Source: Symbiodinium kawagutii
Lineage: Eukaryota > Sar > Dinophyceae > Suessiales > Symbiodiniaceae
Assembly (NCBI GenBank): GCA_009767595.1
Contig: VSDK01018975.1
Span: 98,714 to 162,713 of the forward strand
Length of the DNA stretch: 64,000 bases
Reading direction: 5' to 3'
The stretch's first letter is position 1; every line of letters begins with the position of its first letter. The notes beneath the pieces were generated by a model, which searched no databases, was not told the origin of the DNA, and saw only the letters and a list, made by a program, of their open reading frames with translations. The position numbers and the translations under genes are program-made. Of this stretch, positions 1 through 13,000 are shown in pieces.

Positions 1-550
1 TTTGAAATATTTTGAAATACAATTGATGGAAAACGGTGGCTGATGGTTACTGTGGCTGATTTTTTTGGTCCGATGAGATGTGAAATGTAAGTTGCCGTAG
101 TCATAGGGGAGACGAAAAGAGCATGAAACACCGACAGGGAAGTTTGATACTCGTTGAGGATGGCTCAGCTGATCCAGTGACCACAATGATGATTGATCAT
201 CAATGTTGCTTGCTTACTGGCTGACAATGGGACGATGGCTTCCAACCATCCAGTGATAACAATGGTATGGAGTGGTCAACGATGGTGACCATGGGCCCTC
301 CAACATCTCTAACCCTTATGAGTTATGAATCATCAAGCTTACAGAAGCTTACCACGTTGGTTATTGTTGGTCATTATCCCTCCAAGTACCCTTGCTTGCT
401 CTTTTTTTATATCATCCGTATACATCAGTAATCAAAGATGAAGCTCAGGGACCAGTACTAACCATACCCATTCTTAGCCATAGACTATCCATGCGGAGCA
501 GGGAAACACACTATCCACATGGAGAACCTGACCTTCCCTGCTACCCCCAG

Positions 551-620
551 GGCCTGACGGACGCCTGCGACTGGGTGGGTTTGTCCGTCGACACCTGGGA
601 TGCCTTGGCGGAGCAAATCG
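551..620 (+). CDS. Exon-like patch, unknown protein
   Basis: A GC-rich island in AT-rich DNA. It is preceded by a pyrimidine-rich tract ending in CCCCAG and is open in the frame reading GLTDACDWVGLSVDTWDALA, up to a possible GT donor after codon ATC G. The acceptor is followed by G, like the acceptors of the well-defined genes further on. I do not recognise a domain. The frame stays open to about 694 but turns Gly/Arg-rich there, which looks like GC-rich intron. It may be an internal exon of a gene starting upstream of the window. Only the composition and the splice signals support it. Confidence 0.35.
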
Positions 621-2556
621 GTGGGTTGGCCGCCCGGGGGCCTAGGGGCGTGGGGTCCAGGGGAGCGCAGGGAGCACAGGGCCACCGAGGCTGATGTGAG
701 CTGATGGCATGGCTGAAGATCAGTGAAAAATCCATGGATCATTATGGGGATGGACGGTGAAAAATGATGTGAAATAGAGTGACCAATGAGATCCAATGAG
801 TATTTATTATGTGATTTCATTGAAGGTTTTTTGGATCTACCCTATCTATATACCCTGCATTTCTGTTGCGAGTGATCAGCATGTAGCACAGTATGTGGAT
901 GGTGAAATCAACCCTTGGGTGCCCTGGGATTTGTTTATGGCTGAGGTTGTGCCGAAACAAGTAGTTGATGATAACTTACTGGCAACCAGCGCGAAACTTG
1001 CTGGTGCATTTTGTGCTGACTTTTTGTTGACTCTTTGTTTGTTTTGAGTGGCCGCGGGCTTGGCGGTTAATTTATCAGAGGCGGACATGAGTTGTCTATG
1101 GTTTGGAACGTTGCAACGATGCCGCGCAGGAAGCTGTGAATCCCGGGTAGTGTCAGATCCACATTTACAAATACACTCCTACTTACTACTAGTTGATGGC
1201 TGTACTTCAGCTTCAATAGCCGCTGCTTTTTCATCCAAAATAGGTGTTCATGTGGGTTAATGGGCCCTGGTTCAACTTTGATAGCTGGTGGTGTACCGTC
1301 CAACATAGGGCATAAGGGGTTCTAAAACTAATTCGCTAATACAGATCCAACATCAATGCCCCGAGTCTCCACTGGGAATCCCCCTTCCACTCCAGGACCT
1401 CTGGCAGTTAGCACAGCTGTCGGCCGATCAGTTGCGCCATGCACTGCATGCCAGCCGCGTGTCCACGTCAGGACCGGGGAGGGCACGCCAGGCGTTTGCT
1501 GAGATGGGCTATGTTGGGCAGCCATGGCAAGCTATAGGGCTCAGTTCCCGTGAGATGATTATCCAACTAGCTAGCTATAGAATCCCAAAGAGCTCAGTTC
1601 CCACTGACTTCCCACCATTTACAAGTCAACCGAGCTTACAAAACAAATGCGCGCAGAGAGAGATGGCCCGTCACTGCTCGTGGTGCGAAGGTTTTCACTT
1701 CCTTGTGACCCCAATGTGCTCAAAGCCACTGAGATGGGTGGAAAAATGCAAAGAGGCTCGTGAACAACCAACCAGTGCAAGAAATTGGATAAAATCGGAA
1801 CTACTCAATGTGGCAATCAGAGACATTGTTTATAACACATTGGTAAGAAAAAGCACATGCTTGTCAGTTTTGTTTAAGGCTAGAGTGGTGCGCAAGTATG
1901 CCAATGAATGAAGGGACCTACTGTGACCTACTGCATGATTTTGTTGGACCGTGGTTGTGTGCTTGGTTTCTATCTCAAATGCTCAATCTACAATGTCCCT
2001 TGCCTGAGAGTCACTCGACGCTTAGCTGACTTGGGTATTCACTTGAGCTCCTGGCTGAGGACAAGCTCCATCGCGCAATCTCACGTCCACGGAGGCAGCA
2101 CAGGTGTGGAAGAGCAGTGCTGACAGCCTGTCACAGTTGGTGTTGCTTTTTAGATGGGGGTTGGTGAATGTCAACTTGGGTCATATAGTTCCGCAGATTT
2201 GTCGCTCCATTGGCCCAAACGTCAGCAGTTGAACATCACAGCATTGACTTTTTTGCCACTTTTTTTGGGGGGCTCGCCAATTGCCATCATGGATGCATAT
2301 CTATGTGCATTCAATCATGAAGCATCATTAATTACCGATGAGTATGCAGCACAATTGTCATAGGAATTCGCCATGGGTACTGCGTATCCTGGGCATACCA
2401 TATATTCAACTGGCCCAAGAATGTATCAAAGGTCCATTGATGCCCCTGACTTAGATTGGTTATGGTTGAGACTCAGTTAGATCATCCTGCTTCTACTTGT
2501 AGGAAGCCAACTGTTACTGTACCGCAGCCGGAGTTGGGACCTTTGTCGGGCTGCAG
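621..2556. other. Non-coding stretch, no gene recognised
   Basis: AT-rich sequence with frequent stops in all frames. Short open frames here have no coding-like composition and no convincing acceptor/donor pairs. No RNA gene or ordered repeat was seen. Probably intron or intergenic spacer. Confidence 0.5.
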
Positions 2557-2714
2557 GTGGGTCTCATTTGGCGCGTGGCCCGCGCTGCCCACGACGAGGA
2601 AGATGAGGAGGGCACGCGGGAGGACGGGCTGGTGGCCGAACCTCACCCGCGCTTGCAGCTGGAAGCGGCGGCATGGTACGAAGTGACCCACAACAAGGCT
2701 TGGAAAGGGCGGCA
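2557..2714 (+). CDS. Exon-like patch, acidic unknown protein
   Basis: Follows an acceptor-like CTGCAG and is followed by G. The open frame begins VGLIWRVARAAHDEEDEEGT and continues with an acidic, then helical segment ending near EAAAWYEVTHNKAWKG, where GC or GT donor-like dinucleotides occur. High third-position GC and charged/hydrophobic alternation make this one of the better coding candidates of the first 10 kb. I cannot assign a family. It may share a gene with the other + strand patches up to the WD40 gene, but phases could not be chained. Confidence 0.45.
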
Positions 2715-5489
2715 GATAATGAAACAGCATCCTCATGTTGCGCAGATTCTCCTGGTTTTTTCTGGAATGTTGTATATACTTGTGTGCTTCATTGCCCCAT
2801 GGTGCACCAGTCAAACGAACCATCCCAGCATGAAACGGACACAAACCAAGTGGTAGAACTAGGCGGTGACTTTGCTCGACTGGAACTCCGGACGGGCGCA
2901 GATTCCACCTACTGGATCCAGTGGACCCAACTCTTCCCAAATGATTTTCACACATTTCGTTGCATGCCATTGGCACAAACAGAAACATCATGCACCAAGA
3001 GATCATAAGGGTCCACCCGAATGCTCAGTGAAATGAGCCCCACAATCACCAGCCAATCACCTCCCAAGTCGCATCCTTTGATTAACAAGGAATAGCATGG
3101 AATAGATGACCTACTGATTTGCTCATCCATGACCTGCCATGTGGATCTCATCTCGACCAGGTCCCCAACAACTGCGCCTCGTCAGGTCTTTGTGAAGAAG
3201 GCTCCCAATGAAATGGCGCGGTCCTGGGGCTGGGTTCACCGGGGTCAGAAGATCCAGGCGGAGCGCCGATGACGGGAAGGGGCGTTCGTTGGTCACCAGG
3301 ATCAGTGTGGTAGGGAGACGTTCGCTTGCCGCAACAGGACCGAAGACAGAAAGAGGATCCAGAAATTCACAATGATTATGATGAGTATGCTCGTTGCTGT
3401 GTTATAATGCTGTTGTTGCTGATGATGATGATGATGAATGATGAGTGATGAATGAGATTATATCATGATCATCATACTGCAAAGCGTTTCTTTAGCAGGC
3501 TTCCCCTTGCGCCCTCATGTCCATGGACACAGTCAACAAACCCTTGCTATGGATGCATCATGATGCGTCCATACATGGACTCCCTCATGTTGGTAGTGAA
3601 TCTAAGTTGGAGACCTTCAGAACCTCGGCCTTCTCCAACCTGGAAGCACTGCGCCATCCACTAATGTTGGTTTGCCTAGAGGTATGTCATGAGAGTCACA
3701 GCTGCGCCAAGCTTCAGCAATGTTACCAGGTAGCCCCACAACGAATTCTGGATGAGAACGGCCATGAGTGGGTGGCTGGGCAAGCGACGGCACGGAACTT
3801 GAGCACACAAATCAACAGTTCTCCGAGAAAGTGCACTTGGAACAGATGTCGGAACACTGTTGGAATCGGTTTGTTTCCGTTGAGGGTCCATATATGCCAA
3901 TGAATTTGGTTGACCACTTGGACTAATTCGCGTCACTCACTTGTACTCACAGGAGGCAGAGTTGCACTTATTGCAGTTGCTCATGATTTGGGATGATCCT
4001 ATTTTTAGCAGTGGCGGGAACCAAAGTTGCAGGTGTTAGGAAGTTTGTCCGCTTTCGGGCGCTGTGGCGAGTTCCTTTTTTCTCAATCAATCCGTAGGGC
4101 TAAACTGATGATGTTGGTTTGCAATGTACCCTTGAAAATATTGGGTCTACCTACTTGTATGCCTGCATCATGGTGTATCCACAAGTGGTGGTACTCCCAA
4201 CTGCCAACCACAGAAATCCGATGAAATCTTGATGTTTCAATTCTTGCCGGCACGGAAAGATGCGGAAAACTCCATTATAGAGCAGCATGCCTGGGCAGCA
4301 ACACACCTAGGATGCGCCTATGACATGGGAACAACTGCCCCTACGGGCCCTACGGGACTGGATGGGAATGGCCCCTTCCAACATGCCGCCCAGGTGGAGC
4401 TAACCTTCCTGCAGTTGGCCAGGTCTTGCCCAGCACCTCGGCTTTTGCCATTGAGGCGCACGCTCCCAGAAAGTAAGCAAGATGAGAGAGACTTGCGCAC
4501 GGGCACACGGGCACAAGTTGGGAAAGGCAGGGCGCCATCAATTTCCTCAGTTGAGAAATTTGATCCAATCAAGATTCGGTCAATTTGGGCCTAGACAAGA
4601 AGGAAGTGAACAGGCAGGCATCCGCCAAGTGTTTGGGTTCCTGAAAATCACCCACGTGGCGACGCTGTTGCGGAGTATTGGAGTTCCTGATGTCAGTGAA
4701 GCTAGGCTTTGAAAGATCATCAAATGAAGTCTTGCCCAATCATCCAATTCAATCCAATTCACCAATTGAATCTTGCCGGTGCTTGGACCACGTTCGAGAT
4801 ATTTCCACCCTATTTGGAATGCTTTCCACCCTGAGACCGGCATATTCTGTTTGCGAGTTCAAGATGGTTCAAGTACCATCTGGCAACTGTTGCCAGAAAT
4901 GTTCAATTCCTATCCATGTTGTCCCCTACGATTTCCCAGCCTTGGCCTTCGCAAAGAACCACAACCATCGCCTGATCATTATTCACCAGTACTTCACAAC
5001 GCCATTCGCCGTGGATTCACCATCAATTGACGTCATTCACCATAAATTCACCATCGATTGACCATTAGCACTAACCATCAGCATCAGTCATCCCCGACCA
5101 TTTCTTCGCCATCCTTCACTATGATAGAAGCATCCTTCAGCAATTGTCAAATGGTCATGAAACCATCACAATACAATCATCAAACCACCATTCAACCATC
5201 ATCCAAGCACCAGAATACAATCATTAAACCATCCTTAAGCCATCATTAAGCTTGAACATTTGCACAGACCATCATACAACCATCATAAAATTAACCACCA
5301 TTGAAACTACCATGAAAACCACCATCAAACCACCGTTAAAGCTTAAAACCACCATCATCAAACCACCATTGAAAACCACCATCAAATCACCACCATTGAA
5401 ACCACCACCATCATAACACCACCATTGGCCCACCATTCCAACCACCTTGGAGCCTCCTCCCAGCCATGGCAGCTCAGAGCTGCCTCCAG
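2715..5489. other. Non-coding stretch with simple repeats
   Basis: Contains a short (GAT)n run near 3421-3450. From about 5130 to 5455 there is a degenerate tract of AACCACCATCA-like units. Overlapping open frames at 3517-3903 and 4229-4594 are seen on both strands with similar quality and no clear splice sites, so I do not call them genes. A proline/leucine-rich patch at about 4380-4470 is a weak coding candidate. Confidence 0.45.
5130..5455. repeat. Degenerate ACCACCATCA-type repeat tract
   Basis: Many imperfect copies of a 10-16 bp unit built from AACCATC and ACCACCAT, for example AAACCACCATTGAAA. The units are not in a strict register, so this is a decayed minisatellite-like tract. It directly precedes the GC-rich patch at 5490. 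Confidence 0.65.
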
Positions 5490-5608
5490 GAACGGCTGTG
5501 CTCCGATGATCCGCTGGGCCGTGGCTTCGCGCTGGTGGACGGGCAGCACCTGGGACTGGGCCCACTGCTGACGGGGCCACTGCTTCAGCAGGACCGGCTG
5601 CGGCAGGG
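5490..5608 (+). CDS. Exon-like patch, unknown protein
   Basis: Preceded by GCCTCCAG and followed by G. The frame reads ERLCSDDPLGRGFALVDGQ and continues HLGLGPLLTGPLLQQDRLRQ. It is a sharp GC-rich island between two AT-rich repeat tracts. The opposite strand is also open but gives an Ala/Pro-rich, low-complexity product, so the + strand is preferred. No domain recognised. The end is set at the last codons before composition drops and could be off by some tens of bases. Confidence 0.4.
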
Positions 5609-6349
5609 GCTGGGAACGTCATGGGGAGTGGCTACTTAGGACTTAGATATAATGACTATAGGGCATACACAGGGGTTAGGGCTTCTAAAGGGCTTATAGT
5701 GACTATAGGGCTTCTATAGTAGGCTTATCTTGAATTGATGGCGCTCGGAAAAAAAGATTAATTAGGCTTGTTTTGGGGCTTATCTAGGTTTATTTGGGGT
5801 CGCGCGGGGGTTATAACCTTTTACTATGGTCAACCATAGGGGACAACAAGCAACAATAGGACGATAGGTCGATGATAGCTACAGTAAGTTATATTACAGT
5901 GATTAGTGTCGGTGGTGAGCCATTGTTAATTATAGATAGATTGTTGACCTTGGTCTCCATGGCAAGTGGGAGTGGCTTGGACTTGTTCTAGCCAACACTG
6001 CGTAACATTTTATGATAGTAGCCACGATCAACCAGGGGTCCTATATTGGCCAGCAATGATTACATCATTAATTGCCATCAACATCCATCAAGTACTATTT
6101 GTTTTTGCCATTCTGAACTTGAGAAACCATTGTGAACTTGAATAATGGGTTAGGATGCTGACGAAAATAACTACATGACACTATATCGCCATCTCTATTC
6201 TAAACCATTTGAGAACTCATCTACCCAAAAATGAGACATCCAAAAAAATTAGCAGACATCAACCAGGGTATCAACATAGGGTATCAACATGACACCCTTG
6301 ATATCATCAGATCTCCCAAGCCTTCGGTCGCCCCGTTGGGGCCCACCAG
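5609..6349. other. Non-coding stretch with GGGCTTATAG-like motifs
   Basis: AT-rich. At 5640-5800 there are recurring short motifs such as GACTATAGGGC, GGGCTTATAG and TAGGCTTAT. No coding-like frame and no RNA gene seen. Confidence 0.45.
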
Positions 6350-6473
6350 GACTGGCCCCTGGGCCTCGAGGATGCCATGTGCAGCGCCGAGGAGCGCGTG
6401 ACGCTGCGACGGCTCTCGGGCCAAGCCCTGCAGATCCAGGCCGCGGATGGCGCCTCCCGGAAGGAGCTCCAAG
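6350..6473 (+). CDS. Exon-like patch, helical unknown protein
   Basis: Acceptor CCCACCAG|G, then an open frame reading DWPLGLEDAMCSAEERVTLR, then RLSGQALQIQAADGASRKEL. It ends before AAG|GATGGG, which would be a GA donor, a type known in dinoflagellates. The product is an amphipathic helix-rich segment with normal codon composition. No family recognised. It is among the stronger orphan exons because both ends fit and the surrounding DNA is clearly non-coding. Confidence 0.5.
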
Positions 6474-7937
6474 GATGGGTGGATCCAAATATGGTTTATA
6501 TATGGTTGGTTTACGAAGATTTTCATGGATAAAGATATATGGGGATTTAGTGCTTCCAATGGTTAATCAATATGGTTGGTTTAAATGGATTTTTTACAAT
6601 TTTATACATGATTTAGGGCTTTAATGGAGGTATAATATGGTTAAATTGGTTGATGATATGGATCATTGAAATGGATTTCGTGTTTTTTTGGATCTCCAAG
6701 CATCTTTCGAGATAAATCCATATGATATGATTGATATGGATCAACCATTTATTCATATAGACCCATGTATGGTTGATAAATGGTTGGATCTTGATGGATG
6801 GATTTTGATCTATTGCTAGAAATCGCCAATAGATTTGGATCACTTAAGTGGTCCCCTTGCACTTGAAAAATTGAAAAACCACCACATCGACTGGTGCTAC
6901 TGATCTGTACCGTGACTATTGGTGGGTCAATTGTGTCATTTCATTACTAGTTGATTCTGAACCCATACTTAGTTGTTGATTTATCCTCATCATGACTAGT
7001 TGATTGTTAATCCATACTTAGTCACTAATGGGTGAACTGTGCCTGACTATTGCTAGTTGGCTGATCCAATTAATCGATATCAGCTGATGATAAACGCACA
7101 ACTGACGAGCTTGTACTACAGATGGATTTTTAATGTTTGAACTATTCGTGGCCAATCCGTATTCCTACATGTTCTTCCTATAGTTGATCGCGGTTTGATC
7201 GCAGCCGCAGCGGAGCGGGTTCCCAGGTAATAAAAACCACCGAATGTCAGATTTTGGATTAATTCGATGACCTGCCCTCACATGCCCTCACCCTGGCGGG
7301 ACCATCATTATAAAATGATCAGCCATTGGCATATGGACCTGGCAATATCGCAGCCTAGTAAATGCAGAATACAATGGCACTGTCCACAACGTCAAAGCTA
7401 GTATATCGAATGGGTAGGCCTGTCTCCTTGCAAATAAAATGTTGATTTTTCCGCGCTGATCAACCCGACACACCTCGCGTCCTTGAGATTGCTCTCCATG
7501 CCGTGCTCCTAGGTGAAACCGGGTGACGCAGTTGCGCGTGTGGTGGCGCGGGCGCAGAAGATTTTGAAGGTGCACTTTTAATCCGAAATACGCCAGCGGA
7601 TGGGAATGCCTTTGATGATGCCTGGTGATCCAATCCTCGATGGGGATTACGATTGATGGTTCTTAGTGTTATTTATTGCTTTATTTGTGTTTTTGTGTAC
7701 TTGTCAGCAGCATCACATCCCCACCTCATTTCTCTTTAATGGTAGTTCTTGTTCTTCTTGCTAAAACCCAGCCATGGCAAGAGTTAAGCCCCTGTCATCA
7801 CCAGTGATTCCTGTAAAACCCAAGTTGATGGATGTTTGTCATGATGGATGACTCCTGTTATCACCAGTCACTGCTGCTTGTTGATGGTTTTCCGGTCATC
7901 CGAGCAGCATAGCTTCCCGCGGCCTGCCCCGTGTCAG
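6474..7937. other. Non-coding stretch, no gene recognised
   Basis: AT-rich; 6480-6850 is rich in ATGGTT/GGATT words. Open frames on the minus strand are low-complexity. Nothing else supported. Confidence 0.5.
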
Positions 7938-7989
7938 GCTCAGGTGACGTTGGTGCATGAGGGCCAGCTACTGAGCCTTGGCGCCACAG
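7938..7989 (+). CDS. Short exon-like patch
   Basis: Acceptor GTGTCAG|G and donor ACAG|GTGG bracket 52 nt encoding AQVTLVHEGQLLSLGATG. Composition and splice signals match the other + strand exons. Too short to identify; it may belong to the same gene as its neighbours. Confidence 0.4.
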
Positions 7990-8991
7990 GTGGCGCCACA
8001 GGCAGAAGATAAAGACAATGATAACAATTTCAAGGCCAATGATATATTGTTATCATGATGGCTCTGATTTCTGGGCCATGATTTGCGAATGGCTTGGGAG
8101 AATGGTTGTCAATAATGAGTTATTACTTGGATAATGGTTCAGCATGACATCAATAATTTTCTGTGGTTTTCACAATGAACAATGATATTTATAACCAGTA
8201 CCGTGGGCTAATCTAACATAGCTGGCTGGAATTCACCTTTTCGAGCGCGATGTCGGATCGCCAGAAGGTAATGGGGACGGTGAGTCACTAATAGTATCTA
8301 ATAATATGTTAATTATTGATCATGATTGTTGTGGTGAACAATGGTTAAGAACCCAAAAACAATGATTTGGTTGAGCCCATAACAACCACCTCACCAACTG
8401 ATCAATGAGTGCAATGTCACAAGAGCAACTTCCCCCACTGAACCCAAACAAACCCTTTGAGTGATAACTGTGTTGTGAAAAAGGCAGTTCTGACATTGGG
8501 TTCTCAAATGATCTCAAGTGTTTAGTGTTTGGCACCTGCCTTCGATATGCTGCCATTTTCAAATGATGATGCCCTGAAGCCCCCCGACCTGCTGGTAGAT
8601 TACCTGATGACCTGGTCGTGTCTGGCTAGACCAGCTCATTTCATTATATAGATCTGAAGTCATGCCTTAGAGTGCTTTAGACTATAAATAGAAGACGGGT
8701 CTAAATATGTCTTAACGGTGCTTTACTTGTAATTGACTATTATAGGTATCATATGGTATCATATTATAATACCAGCTAGCTTGACTAAGTATATGGAAAA
8801 CAGGTTTGTTAGACCTAGCTATTGACCATACCTGTTGGCTTTGGACTAGCTAGCAGTTGGTTTTATAATCTTTGAGTGCATATGTATATGAAGGCATGAT
8901 TTTTGTCAAGAACTGCGGTGACCAGTGCTTGGTTTGGGCTGATTTGTTTGGGGTTGGTGGATGTTGGTGGCTTGGTCCCATTGGTTTGTAG

Positions 8992-9058
8992 TTCACCAAA
9001 AGATGTGTTTGCAAACGTGCGCCAGGGATCGCTCATGCATTTTTCGGGAAGCCAAATG
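8992..9058 (+). CDS. Short exon-like patch
   Basis: After an acceptor (TTTGTAG) the frame reads SPKDVFANVRQGSLMHFSGS up to a GT donor. It is close to the patch at 9136-9218 and to the first clear WD40 exon at 10025, so it may be part of the upstream half of that gene. Identity unknown. Confidence 0.4.
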
Positions 9059-9135
9059 GTTTGACCCTGGCATTCGGACCTGTGCAACGCGATTGTTTGG
9101 GCAAACTCTGCTGCATGACATCCATTTGGCCTCAG

Positions 9136-9218
9136 GAACTTGGATGCTCCAGCCGCTCCCTTGGCGGGGCAAGAGGTGGACCTGGTGGTATTGCCACCTT
9201 CGCCAAGGGCAGTGACAG
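9136..9218 (+). CDS. Exon-like patch, Ala/Pro-rich
   Basis: Acceptor CCTCAG|G, donor ACAG|GTACT. One frame reads NLDAPAAPLAGQEVDLVVLP; a second open frame across the same bases is Gly/Ser-rich and less protein-like. I favour the first by composition. No family recognised. Confidence 0.4.
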
Positions 9219-10024
9219 GTACTGCAACGCCGCGGCTGTGGGGATGGTGGCATCACATTTTTCGGCATGGGCATGAGTAATGATGATCAATGAATAATAG
9301 CTAGCGCCAGAAATAGATAGGAACAGTTGGTTACGGCGATGGAGAGGGCAGAGAGGGGGTTGACCATGCTAAGGACATTTCAAATAGTTGTGCTAGTATG
9401 GATCAGCACAAGGCCGGCAATCTCAAGAAAGTGTGTACGGCCATCTGACAGTGGAGAAACGGCCATCCCGATTTCCATCAAGCCATCTCACCTCCCGTCC
9501 CGCCTCATCTTTCAACCCTCCCAAATCTCCTCTATTTTGCACCTCCCTACCAAAAAACCATTTTGCAAAGCACAGGCAGTGACAGGCTCACCCAAGAGTG
9601 ACGGTAGGAAGCTGCAAAGAAATCATCATCTCAAATCTCAAATAGATTACTGTTCCGATCATCATGAACCCATTTGCGCCTGAACCCATTTTATGTCTCA
9701 CTCCCAGACGGGCGTGGGTCGGAAATTGCCAACCATCCAAGTGTGTGATTCAAATAGCGGTTGAGATTGTGAGCCCACCACGTCTAAATGCCGAGTACTC
9801 ACCAGATAGCTGATGGCAGAGCAGGTGGCGAGCGCCCATGCCAGGGGAGATGGTTGGCTGCCCTTATAAGCCCTCGTGTATCTCACATACATCAGAATTG
9901 TTCTCAGGGCTGCCTTGAACATCCAAGACCTTTCTTGCTAATACATGGTTTCTAGCTATCGCTTGGTTGCTCAGCTGTTCATGTGGGGATGATCAAACTC
10001 TGGCAGAATCCGCCCGTGAGGCAG

Positions 10025-13000
10025 TGAGGATGGCTCCATCAAGTATTGGGACCTGGATCCTTGGCGCTGGCTTTTCGCATCAGCTTTGGGGAGCCACCAG
10101 ATGATACCAACACAACATCCAACCATCGGGTTGAACCTGGTCGAACCTTGCATGACCCAACCCATATGAACGGCCTAAGCTCCGCCGGCCAAGCTGTGCC
10201 TGGCGATCTCAGGACGCTTTCACCTGCTTGGGATCCTTGGAAGGACATCGGGGAGCTGCATCTCGGTGGCAGCCCAGCTCTCGGAGATCACGAGGAGTTG
10301 GGCGGATGCCAAGCCATGGGAACTGATGAAATCCATGGATTCCTCCAGCAGTAAGTGGATAAGTGATGATAAGTGGGTTAATGATGTGGTCAATCCATTC
10401 ACATTGAGGTGGTTTCAATTGATCCACCAGACGTATAGATCTCAGCCGGGCTGACCAGCCACAACCAACCACCTGAGGTCTGGGCCCTGGATGCTGATCT
10501 GCCCTCCAAGTTGGCGATCAGCGGATCCGCAGACACATCCTTGATGCTTTGGGATCTGGAGCGTTTGGAATTGCTACGGAGCTTTGAAGGTGGGGGAGTA
10601 GAGGGGAGGATGGGGTCTTTGCCTGTTGTGGTTGTTGTTATTGGTGGTGGTGGTGGTGGTGGTGGTGGTAGTGGTGGTTGTCGTCGTTGTAGTTCTCTTG
10701 TTGTTTCCTGTTGCTGTTTCAATTGTTTTGTTGCTGCTGCTATTGTTGCTGCCGCCACAGCCAAGCGCCTTCATTCTCTGTTGAAATCACTGGGGACGAC
10801 TCGCTTGAACGTGATCACAGAGGATTGATGCATTCAGAAATGACCCTTGCTGTGTGACCTCTACGGCAAAAAAAAACCTGCAGAGACGACCATCTTTCAC
10901 GCAGCACATTCTGGGGCGCTCAGAAATTCTCAGAATCCATAATTACTCGATTTTACTGGAAACCTTTCTGTTGGCCACTCATTTCTCGGCTTCAAGGCAT
11001 GGCTTACAGGGATAATAAGGGATATGGGCTGGATATGCTTTGGCCCCTGGATGATCAGGCCACAGCGGTGCTGTGTGCTGCGTCTCCGCAGACTTTCCAC
11101 GGAAGTGGGCCGTCAGCGGCTCCGACGACGGCACGCTGCGGCTGTGGTGTCTGGGCTTCGATGGGACGATGGCATCGATCCGACGTGCTGCCTAGAGTGT
11201 TGCTGGGGGCTGGCACGATCAATCGGCCATGGGTCAATTTTAAGCAACCAATAATGGTGGATAATGACCAACAAACTATAGGGAAAACAAAGGTTAATGA
11301 TAGGGGAAGCAGGGGTACAGGGTTTTGACCCACTGCCAAATGTGTGGAATTTGTATAGTGCCATAGCTCACCAGCGGCATCTCCATGGGTGGGTGTTGCT
11401 TGGCGTTGGTTACATACCGCCACCCTTGCAATCAGCAATTTGTAGGATTATTATTCCTTGATGCGACTGAAGAATACAGTTATATACAGTTTATAAGCCA
11501 CCAAGTCTATATGATATAATTACTCACTGGTTGGTGGTTTTCAACATTTTCCATTTTTCCTTAGCAACACTGATGATCACTACTAGCCACTATAATCACA
11601 TCACTATATTTACCATTCACCGTTATTAACCACCACTTATAGGGTGACTCAACCACCAACCAGTGATGATCACTGCTCACTATAATCACCAGTTTTCATT
11701 GGTGGATGTTCACTATTATAGTGGTTTAATACTAGCCACTGCTACTAGTCGCTATAATCACTACTATATTAATCACCTGCTAGTTTTCACTATAATCAAA
11801 TCATCAGTTTTCATCACTACTAGTGACTATAATCACTATAGAATTCAACCACCAACCAGGGGTTGTAACCACTATTAGCCACTAGAATCACTAATTCAGC
11901 AGGTGGTTCAACCCCCAACCTGCTAGCCACATCTAGCCACTACAACCACCCGTTTTCATCGGGGGTGCCGCGCCAGTGTAGCCACTTGCTGCGCCGCAGG
12001 TCCTTCAACCAACGCAGCGAGCTGCAGACGCTGCGCGGACGAGGCACCGCCTGGTGCCTCGTGGCCAGCTGCGAGTACCAAGCCGCAGCCACCTGGATGC
12101 CATGGCAGGCGGTGCTAGTAGGGGAGCTGGAAACCCAACCGCGGAGATCTAAATCGTTTGCTAAGAAGCGAACCCAGTGGGATATCTAGGTGATTAGCTG
12201 ACAATATCTAACAATAGTTGAAAAACATCATTGAGCTTCTTGGACAACCATTCGTCGTTGCGGTGCTGTGTATGCATTGAACCGAAGTTTGCCAGCGAAT
12301 TGGTAGTTTTTCAATCGCCAGAAAGCAAACGTCCTGCCGAAGATGGTGACAGCTATTTTAACCACATGTTCTCTACCCTATTGTGATGATGGCACACGTA
12401 TCGTTGATTGATTGTGGGCTGATTGACGGGTTTGTTCACCGGGGGATAGCGAGCCCAGTCGCACTCGTATAACATATGTATATGGTATATGTACCAATGG
12501 AAATACATGTGGGATACCGTGTAGTTGCAAATATAGACTGATTCAATTGATAATTGCGCCGGTAAAAAATCCGAAATACCTAGCCGTTTTCCATGCAGTT
12601 GGGGCAGAGGAAGTTAGTGCTGATGAGCCAGTGCAGACGGTTGGGTAATGTTGAAGGTGAATTTGATGATTTGGCTTCATGTGGGTAGTGCCAATCCGAA
12701 AGGAGTTGCATGAGGATGGTTTTGTAGTAAAGATGACTGAAAATGAGGCGGTGGGCATCTCAATGAAGCTACCTTTTTGTACAACATGGTGTTTGTTAGT
12801 GTTTTTCACTTTTTCGAAACAGCAATGTTATTGAAAAGTCGTTTGCTTGCACAGGTGAACGGTGGGAGTTGGGTGTAGCCTTAGTTTGGAGCCACTGCAT
12901 TCTTATCATCTCAAAAAGCCTGCGAAAACCAGGTTGACCCAGGTTGACCCCATCCATTTCAACAAGTTACCAGTCCAGCCGATGGCATCGTACCCCGTGG